DNA from: an uncultured Prevotella sp.
Lineage (GTDB): Bacteria > Bacteroidota > Bacteroidia > Bacteroidales > Bacteroidaceae
Length of the DNA: 64,000 bases
Assembly (NCBI RefSeq): GCF_946407605.1
Contig: NZ_CAMJOS010000003.1
Span: 168,836 to 232,835, forward strand
Direction of reading: 5' to 3'
Of the stretch, positions 59,431 through 64,000 are shown piece by piece; position 1 is the first letter of the stretch, and each line of letters starts with the position of its first letter. Made by a program: the position numbers and the translations under genes. The notes below the pieces were generated by a model. It worked only from the letters and a program-made list of their open reading frames with translations, made no database searches and was not told the DNA's origin.

Positions 59431-60083
59431 TGAAGAAGAAACTCTGTGTGTTTGACCTCGACGGCACGTTGCTCGACACCATTGGCGACCTGAGTCAGGC
59501 TGTGGATCATGCCATGATGGTGCGGGGCTTCCCGACGCACACCCGCGAGGAATATAAGCAGATGGTGGGCGACGGTGTGCGCAATCTGGTGATGAGGGCG
59601 CTACCCGAATGTCATAGGGACAACCAGCAGATGATAGACGAGGCCTTGGGTGACTTCAAGGCATACTATACCGCCCATATCGACGAATACACACAGCCCT
59701 ATCCGGGCATGCCGCAGCTGTTGACGGCGCTGCACGGCAAGGGGGTGATGCTGGCGGTAGCGTCGAATAAGTTTCAGGAGGGCACAGAGCGACTCATTCG
59801 TAAGTTCTTTTCGGATATTCCCTTCGTGGCGATACTGGGTAACCGTCTTGGCTTTCCCCTGAAGCCCGACCCCGAGATAGTGTGGGAGGTGATGCGAAAG
59901 ACGGGCATAGGCAGGGACGAGACCCTGATGGTGGGCGACTCACCCACAGACATGAATACGGCGCAGAATGCCGGCATTGAGGGCGTCGCCGTGAGCTGGG
60001 GCTACAGACGGATGACGAGCGAGATGGGCTTCACTGTAGTGGATTCCGCAGCGGAAATCATGGAAATATGCGAGGCAAAATAA
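59430..60083 (+). CDS. gph: HAD-family phosphoglycolate phosphatase-like
   Basis: 217 residues. FDLDGTLLDTIGDLS (residues 8-22) has the nucleophile Asp and DxDGT motif; AVASNKFQEGTERL is motif II with the Lys-containing region; MVGDSPTDMNTAQNAGIEGV is the GDxxxD motif with the AGI turn typical of Gph. It probably hydrolyses 2-phosphoglycolate or a similar small phosphate ester. Translationally coupled to the permease gene (TGATG). Confidence 0.88.
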   Translation: MKKKLCVFDLDGTLLDTIGDLSQAVDHAMMVRGFPTHTREEYKQMVGDGVRNLVMRALPECHRDNQQMIDEALGDFKAYYTAHIDEYTQPYPGMPQLLTALHGKGVMLAVASNKFQEGTERLIRKFFSDIPFVAILGNRLGFPLKPDPEIVWEVMRKTGIGRDETLMVGDSPTDMNTAQNAGIEGVAVSWGYRRMTSEMGFTVVDSAAEIMEICEAK

Positions 60084-60100
60084 AAAAAGTAGGAGAAAAG

Positions 60101-60132
60101 TTTGGTGGTGTCAGGGATTTTGCGTACCTTTG
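60101..60132 (+). promoter_or_regulatory. tRNA-His promoter
   Basis: TTTG (60101-60104) and TACCTTTG (60125-60132) with a 20-bp spacer, 42 bp before the mature tRNA 5' end. Confidence 0.85.
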
Positions 60133-60174
60133 CACCCGCAAAACCGAAAGGCGATGCATTTTGTTCTCATAAAT

Positions 60175-60249
60175 GGTGCCCGTAGTTCAGTTGGTTAGAG
60201 CGTCAGATTGTGGTTCTGAATGTCGACGGTTCGAGTCCGTCCGGGCACC
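60175..60249 (+). tRNA. tRNA-His (GTG anticodon)
   Basis: Acceptor stem GTGCCCG with CGGGCAC plus the His-specific extra G at the 5' end pairing the C discriminator; anticodon arm TCAGA-TTGTGGT-TCTGA with GTG; T arm GACGG-TTCGAGT-CCGTC. CCA is not encoded. Confidence 0.97.
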
Positions 60250-60258
60250 CTTCCAAAA

Positions 60259-60290
60259 CTCCTGTGAGTCAATGACTTGCGGGAGATTTT
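60259..60290 (+). terminator. tRNA-His terminator
   Basis: CTCCTGTGAG with CTTGCGGGAG (three wobble pairs) around TCAATGA, then ATTTT. Confidence 0.7.
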
Positions 60291-60354
60291 GTATTATGCT
60301 GGCATAGGCGTATTACCTCGTTTTTGGGCCAGAAAATGTCTCAAAAACAATGCA

Positions 60355-60394
60355 AATTCAGAAAATAGCCGCAAAATAGCCGCAAAAATTTCAG
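60355..60394. other. Short direct repeat after tRNA-His, possible element scar
   Basis: ATAGCCGCAAA occurs twice in tandem within 25 bp. The 60291-60460 stretch holds no ORF. I recall similar sequence before integrase genes in Bacteroidales, but no integrase is present here; this is a weak hint of an old integration at the tRNA gene. Confidence 0.25.
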
Positions 60395-60461
60395 CAGGGT
60401 ATGTAAAAATCTATAATTTCGAAATGTTTACAAAATGATACAACATACTCACTAAAAACAT

Positions 60462-60522
60462 GCCTATACTCTGCGGAATCTATCAAATTTTGGCACTTTC
60501 CGCAGAGTATAGGCTATTTTTT
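60462..60522 (+). terminator. 17-bp perfect inverted repeat with T-run
   Basis: GCCTATACTCTGCGGAA (60462-60478) and TTCCGCAGAGTATAGGC (60498-60514), 19-nt loop, then TATTTTTTTT. Either a strong terminator or the end of a mobile element. Confidence 0.65.
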
Positions 60523-60528
60523 TTGTTC

Positions 60529-60580
60529 TTCAAACTGGCATTTTGAATATCTGCCATATAATTCAAACTGGTATTTTGAA
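60529..60580. promoter_or_regulatory. Two 19-bp TTCAAACTGG(C/T)ATTTTGAA repeats
   Basis: Copies at 60529-60547 and 60562-60580 differ at one base. Each is partly palindromic (TTCAAA ... TTTGAA-like), and they lie 33 bp apart, about three helical turns. They could be operators for the PHP gene, although 120 bp from its promoter. Confidence 0.5.
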
Positions 60581-60700
60581 AAACAATTATTTCTTTCAGA
60601 ATTAAGCATTTACTACAACCGAAATCACATTCTATCGTCGAAAAGTGTGATTTTTTACACATTTTTCTTCGATAAAGTGTGAAATTCAGGGAGAATGTCT

Positions 60701-60728
60701 TTTGTATATGATAAAATTAGTATCTTTG
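60701..60728 (+). promoter_or_regulatory. PHP gene promoter (leaderless)
   Basis: TATCTTTG at 60721-60728 with a TTTG at 60701 (16-bp spacer, short). Start of transcription is expected at about 60735, the A of the ATG. Confidence 0.7.
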
Positions 60729-60734
60729 CACCAA

Positions 60735-61454
60735 ATGAGAAAGGTATTAATTGACGCGCATACGCATACGGTGGCATCGGGACATGCCTACAGTAGCTTG
60801 CAGGAAATGGCAAAGGCCGCTGCCGACATGGGATTGGAAGTGCTGGGTATCACAGAGCATGGGCCGAGTGTGCCAGGCACGTGTCCGACCCTGTATTTCA
60901 AGAATATGTTCACCGTGCCCCGCCAGATGTACGGCATTCGGCTGCTGATGGGCTGCGAGATCAATATCCTTGATACGAAAGGAAGTCTCGATCTGACTGA
61001 TGAGCAAATAGGATGGCTTGACCTCGCCATTGCAGGCATTCACGCTGCGTGGTATCAAGGTGGCACGAAGGAGGAGAATACGGAGGGAATGATCCGTGTC
61101 ATCAAGGATCCCAAGATTCACATAATCAGTCATCCAGGCGATGGCTCAGCTGAAATGGACTTCGAGCAGTTGGTGCTGGCAGCCAAGGAAGCGCATACGC
61201 TATTGGAGGTAAACAACCATTCATTGGCTCCACAGCGTAAGAAGACTGTGGCACGAGACAATAATCTGGAGATTCTGCGTTTGTGCAAGAAATACGAGGT
61301 TCCCACGATCCTCGGTAGCGATGCACATATCTCATTCCAGATAGCCGACTATGAACGTCTCTATCCGCTGCTGGCAGAGACTGATTTCCCAGACGAACTG
61401 GTTATGAACTACTGGCCTGATAAGTTCTTCGATTATCTGGGGATTCAGAGATAG
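60735..61454 (+). CDS. PHP-domain phosphoesterase (YcdX-like)
   Basis: 239 residues from ATG 60735; the longer frame to 60702 lies upstream of the promoter. DAHTHTVASGHAYSS (residues 6-20), LGITEHGPSVPGT, MGCEINIL, IISHPGD and LGSDAH are the metal-binding motifs of PHP enzymes, which bind three metals. YcdX-like members are small phosphatases; the substrate is unknown. It ends 10 bp into the convergent small gene. Confidence 0.9.
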   Translation: MRKVLIDAHTHTVASGHAYSSLQEMAKAAADMGLEVLGITEHGPSVPGTCPTLYFKNMFTVPRQMYGIRLLMGCEINILDTKGSLDLTDEQIGWLDLAIAGIHAAWYQGGTKEENTEGMIRVIKDPKIHIISHPGDGSAEMDFEQLVLAAKEAHTLLEVNNHSLAPQRKKTVARDNNLEILRLCKKYEVPTILGSDAHISFQIADYERLYPLLAETDFPDELVMNYWPDKFFDYLGIQR

Positions 61455-61681
61455 AATGCGAATTTCGAACCTTTTGCTCCGATGCCGTCGTAGTCGGCAG
61501 TGATGGAGAACTGGCAGCAGAGGTTGCTGAAGGCATCATCATTGAGGGTGACAGTCAGCTCCAGTTCAATGGCCATCCGTCGTTCGCTGTAACTGAGATT
61601 CCAGATACATTCGCCCAGAACGGCATTCACCACCGTTCTAATTTCGTCTTGTGTGCGCCAGATGGAATCGTAGTCAGTCAT
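61445..61681 (-). CDS. Small uncharacterised protein (end of HxlR operon)
   Basis: 78 residues from the ATG at 61681, just after the SDR stop (61686); a start at 61702 inside the SDR gene is possible. MTDYDSIWRTQDEIRTVVNA ... SKFAFYL is acidic with beta-strand-like stretches (AIELELTVTLNDD). The family is not recognised. Coupling to the SDR gene suggests a real operon member. Confidence 0.6.
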   Translation of the reverse strand: MTDYDSIWRTQDEIRTVVNAVLGECIWNLSYSERRMAIELELTVTLNDDAFSNLCCQFSITADYDGIGAKGSKFAFYL

Positions 61682-61685
61682 AATG

Positions 61686-62498
61686 TCATAAGGCATGTCC
61701 ACCAGATACTTTAATGACTTGACCAGTTAGCATTCTCGCCTGCTCACTTGCCAGAAACAGAATCGTTTCTGCAATATCTTCCGGCTGAATCAGTTTACCC
61801 ATAGGAATGACTGGAAGAACAGACAGTTCCAAATCGGTGTCAATCCATCCCGTCTGAGTCGGACCTGGTGCAACACAATTGACGGTAATGCCGTACTTTG
61901 CCACCTCCAAGGCTATGCTGCGGGTAAGTGCTTCAAGTGTGGCCTTACTTGCTCCGTAGGCTATCTGCCCCGCAAAAACCTGTGATGCATCGGTTGAAAT
62001 ATTGATGATACGTCCATAATCACCGCGATGAGTAATCATCTCCTTTGTCATCAAGATGCTTCCGCGGACATTGACCGCAAAAGTGTCATCAATCACATTC
62101 TGCGTAATTTTCTCTATGGTGTCGATACCGTCCATGTCACCATCAGCCGCATTGTTGACCAGAATATCGACCTTCCCATATCGTTCAAGGACTTTAGAAT
62201 AGATTTCCTTTACAGTATCTTCATTGGAAATGTCACTTTCCAGAATCATATAGTCGGCTTTCATTTCCTTTAGCCTGCTCTCAACACGATCAGCATTGCC
62301 TGAGTTTGCTTCGAAATACCTGTCCACACCGTTCTTGCCAGTCTTCGATTGGTCAAACTGCCTATGGATTCTCTTGTATATCAAGACCACCTTTGCCCCT
62401 TCACGAGCAAAAGCAAATGCCGTCGTTGCCCCAATCCCCTGCGGGTTATTCGCTCCTGTAATCAGGGCTACTTTATCCTTAAGTCCGTAGTTAACCAT
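61686..62498 (-). CDS. Short-chain dehydrogenase/reductase
   Basis: 270 residues. ALITGANNPQGIGATTAFAF (NAD(P)-binding Gly-rich loop, similar to the divergent loop of FabG/FabL-type SDRs), LVNNAADGD, INISTD with the catalytic Ser, and YGASKATLEALTRSIALEVA with YxxxK. VNCVAPGPTQTGW is the usual post-catalytic segment. It reduces or oxidises an unknown carbonyl or alcohol. Third gene of the HxlR operon. Confidence 0.93.
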   Translation of the reverse strand: MVNYGLKDKVALITGANNPQGIGATTAFAFAREGAKVVLIYKRIHRQFDQSKTGKNGVDRYFEANSGNADRVESRLKEMKADYMILESDISNEDTVKEIYSKVLERYGKVDILVNNAADGDMDGIDTIEKITQNVIDDTFAVNVRGSILMTKEMITHRGDYGRIINISTDASQVFAGQIAYGASKATLEALTRSIALEVAKYGITVNCVAPGPTQTGWIDTDLELSVLPVIPMGKLIQPEDIAETILFLASEQARMLTGQVIKVSGGHAL

Positions 62499-62528
62499 AT
62501 AATTACCTTCTTTTGTTTTATCGGATTA

Positions 62529-62942
62529 TTACTCTCCTATGATTGTTACTACCAATTCTCTGGAACCTCCGTAGTTGCGAAACTCACAGAAGTAGATGCC
62601 TTGCCAAGTGCCGAGGTTCAAGCGGCCATCGGTGATGGGAATGGTAATGCTAACACCGCTCAACGTGGACTTGGCGTGAGCAGGCATATCGTCGGCACCT
62701 TCCAGCGTATGCTCATACTCAGGACGATTTTCGGGCACGAGGCGGTTGAAGATGGTTTCCATATCCACGCGAACATCCGGATCGCAGTTCTCGTTGATGC
62801 TCAGTCCGCAACTGGTGTGCTTCGTGAAGATGTTCACGATGCCCGTCTTCGGCAGTTTCGGCAACTGGCTCAGAATCTCGCTCGTCACCAAATGGAAGCC
62901 GCGACGTTTCGGCTTCAGGGTTATTTCAATTTGCTGTATCAT
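62529..62942 (-). CDS. YjbQ/UPF0047 family protein
   Basis: 137 residues, full family length. FTKHTSCGLSINENCDPDVR and HAKSTLSGVSITIPI with GRLNLGTWQGIYFCEFRNYG are the conserved blocks, including metal-binding His and Cys. The family is annotated as having secondary thiamine-phosphate synthase activity, though the main role is uncertain. It lies 14 bp downstream of the HxlR gene. Confidence 0.93.
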   Translation of the reverse strand: MIQQIEITLKPKRRGFHLVTSEILSQLPKLPKTGIVNIFTKHTSCGLSINENCDPDVRVDMETIFNRLVPENRPEYEHTLEGADDMPAHAKSTLSGVSITIPITDGRLNLGTWQGIYFCEFRNYGGSRELVVTIIGE

Positions 62943-62956
62943 ATCAGATTCTTATC

Positions 62957-63301
62957 TTAATCCGTCACCACATCCTTGAAATGCTGCTTGCCCCAGGCTA
63001 TCAGAGCGGTGAGGGTTGGCATGAGCGACTTGCCGATGTCGGTCAGGGAATACTCCACTCGGGGAGGAACCTCTGGATAGACCTCACGATGAACAAGGTG
63101 ACTCTGCTCCAGATTCTTCAGCGTCTGCGAGAGCATCTTCTGGGAACAGTCCGTCATCAGACGGCGGATCTCATTGAAACGCAATATACCCGTCTCGCTG
63201 GTGTGAAGCATATAGAGCACCAGCATGGACCACTTGTCGCCGAAACGACTCACTACTTGCCTGATTGGACAAGCCAAATACTCTGCTTTAATATCTGCCA
63301 T
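62957..63301 (-). CDS. HxlR-family transcriptional regulator
   Basis: 114 residues. CPIRQVVSRFGDKWSMLVLY is the HxlR start with the conserved Cys, and RFNEIRRLMTDCSQKMLSQTLKNLEQSHLV is not shown in full here but forms the winged HTH; VEYSLTDIGKSL is the wing. Such regulators often sense electrophiles or oxidants through the Cys. It heads an operon with YjbQ, SDR and a small gene, divergent from a cupin gene. GGTAAC-N5-GTTACC sits inside its own promoter. Confidence 0.93.
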   Translation of the reverse strand: MADIKAEYLACPIRQVVSRFGDKWSMLVLYMLHTSETGILRFNEIRRLMTDCSQKMLSQTLKNLEQSHLVHREVYPEVPPRVEYSLTDIGKSLMPTLTALIAWGKQHFKDVVTD

Positions 63302-63318
63302 AATTCATGATTTTAGTG

Positions 63319-63350
63319 CAAAGGTAACCAATAGTTACCGAATTACCAAA
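63319..63350 (-). promoter_or_regulatory. HxlR operon promoter with internal palindrome
   Basis: Minus strand TTTG (63350-63347) and TACCTTTG (63326-63319), 20-bp spacer. GGTAAC-caata-GTTACC (63323-63339) lies between and over the boxes, suiting autorepression. Confidence 0.85.
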
Positions 63351-63412
63351 TTATACTTAGTTAATCTAAGTTAATGTCACCTTCGCAGAAGCCCGATAAC
63401 ATCACAATTCCT

Positions 63413-63441
63413 ACTTTTTGGTAACTATCTCACCAAAAAGT
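63413..63441. promoter_or_regulatory. Operator-like inverted repeat ACTTTTTGGT-N9-ACCAAAAAGT
   Basis: Perfect 10-bp arms directly upstream of the cupin gene -33 region. It includes GGTAACT, which echoes the palindrome in the HxlR promoter, so one regulator may bind both. Confidence 0.7.
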
Positions 63442-63447
63442 GCCTTC

Positions 63448-63478
63448 TTGTGGGATTGAAAAACTTGCCGTACCTTTG
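63448..63478 (+). promoter_or_regulatory. Cupin gene promoter
   Basis: TTG (63448-63450) and TACCTTTG (63471-63478), 20-bp spacer; leader of about 115 nt. Confidence 0.75.
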
Positions 63479-63479
63479 C

Positions 63480-63503
63480 GGTGCAATTCGAGATAATTGC
63501 ACC
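63480..63503. promoter_or_regulatory. Palindrome at the cupin transcription start
   Basis: GGTGCAATT-cgagat-AATTGCACC, a 9-bp perfect inverted repeat that spans the predicted +1 (about 63485). Further down, AGGACAG (63508) and CTGTCCT (near 63559) can pair across the leader. Operator or leader structure. Confidence 0.55.
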
Positions 63504-63600
63504 GCGAGGACAGGCTGCACCTCAGCATAAAGCAAGCTTTCTGCATTCGGTTTGCACTGTCCTTGCACCTAGTAAATAATATTTTAAACGAATAAGAATT

Positions 63601-64000
63601 ATGAAACAGATTGAGACAATTAAGAGTGGAAAGAACTTCAGCGCAGTAAGCGTAGGTAAGATGAGTGAGATTATCGAGCACGTGCTCCCCATGGGACCGA
63701 ACGTAACCATTCAGGGCAAGGTGTTCGCAGGTCAGGCCGTAGGTGCAACTGGTAGCGAACTGAGTTTCCAGACACTCATTCCTGGTCAGGACAGTGGTTT
63801 CCTGCACACCCACAAGACTCACGAGGAACTTTACATTATCCTGAAGGGTGAAGGCCAGTATCAGGTGGACGGTGAGATTTTCCCCGTCAGCGAAGGCACC
63901 ATTATCCGCGTCGCTCCCGATGGCAAGCGTGCACTGAAGAATACTGGCAGCGAGAACCTGACCATGCTCTGCATCCAGTACAAAGCCAATGCCTTCACTG
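63601..64000 (+). CDS. Cupin-domain protein (partial, runs off the window)
   Basis: At least 133 residues from ATG 63601 with no stop before the edge. PGQDSGFLHTHKTHEELYII (cupin 1 with three His and a Glu) and RVAPDGKRALKNTG (cupin 2) define the fold; LCIQYKANAF is near the end. Small cupins of this kind are often metal-dependent isomerases, dioxygenases or binding proteins. It is divergent from the HxlR regulator and likely its main target. Confidence 0.88.
   Translation, partial: MKQIETIKSGKNFSAVSVGKMSEIIEHVLPMGPNVTIQGKVFAGQAVGATGSELSFQTLIPGQDSGFLHTHKTHEELYIILKGEGQYQVDGEIFPVSEGTIIRVAPDGKRALKNTGSENLTMLCIQYKANAFT

Overview
The window looks like a chromosome segment from a Bacteroidales bacterium, most likely Prevotellaceae (Prevotella or a close relative). 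This rests on four observations: many promoters of the Bacteroidetes form TTTG-N19/20-TAnnTTTG; a Bacteroidales-only gene set (HU-like protein, 'smalltalk' peptide, amidase, DUF4248, DUF6371); GH43 and GH92 enzymes, one with a Prevotella-like C-terminal sorting tail; and long Bacteroidetes-type GDP-fucose synthase and DUF349 proteins. The genus is an inference from protein style, not from a database search.

Layout. 1-12.6 kb: 3' part of a surface polysaccharide (capsule or O-antigen) locus, all on +, with a Wzx flippase tail, GT2, Wzy polymerase, GT4-like, GT2, WecG-type GT, ATP-grasp, HAD, epimerase, initiating sugar-phosphate transferase, gmd, fcl and a nucleotidyltransferase-like protein. 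Together they make GDP-fucose, start a repeat unit on the lipid carrier, extend it, flip it and polymerise it. 12.6-26.1 kb: an accessory island with a broken lipoprotein, four unrecognised small genes (two membrane proteins), a composition-shifted ATPase-nuclease, a HEPN-like protein, two paralogous helicase-associated (HA) mini-proteins, a SIR2-like gene interrupted by TAA, a degenerate phage-like or mobile block on the minus strand (amidase, smalltalk, HU-like, DUF4248, DUF6371, RepA-like ATPase) and a putative HEYMH metalloprotease. 26.1-30.2 kb: PIG-L deacetylase, WbuC cupin, a dense field of short repeats around a RAYT-like gene that has lost its HUH motif, and a candidate branched RNA.

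30.2-64 kb is mostly ordinary chromosome: an Lrp regulator, a TolC-MacA-MacB export operon, GH43, MATE, cyclophilin, rsmA, M6 protease, UPF0104, an endonuclease/phosphatase-GH92 fusion, pepD, corA, DUF349, a double-GH43 enzyme, O-acetylhomoserine sulfhydrylase, a VanX-like dipeptidase, an SLC13 permease, gph, tRNA-His, a PHP hydrolase, an HxlR-YjbQ-SDR operon and a cupin cut by the window edge.

The most unusual theme is short-unit repeat expansion. Units of 9 bp (cacagatag / aatcacgga type) fill the intergenic regions from 19.7 to 29.4 kb and also sit in frame inside the RAYT-like gene, the RepA-like ATPase and the tail of DUF6371. Separate 7-bp units (GTGANNG, GGAAAGW, TGAGART, TAATTAG) occur in leaders and in two coding regions. 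One heptamer array forms the linker that joins a nuclease/phosphatase domain to a GH92 mannosidase and could switch the fusion on and off by slippage. Other candidates are several structured non-coding regions, a 10-bp-phased iteron array before the HU-like gene, a possible Mg-sensing leader peptide before corA, and two genes split by in-frame TAA codons.
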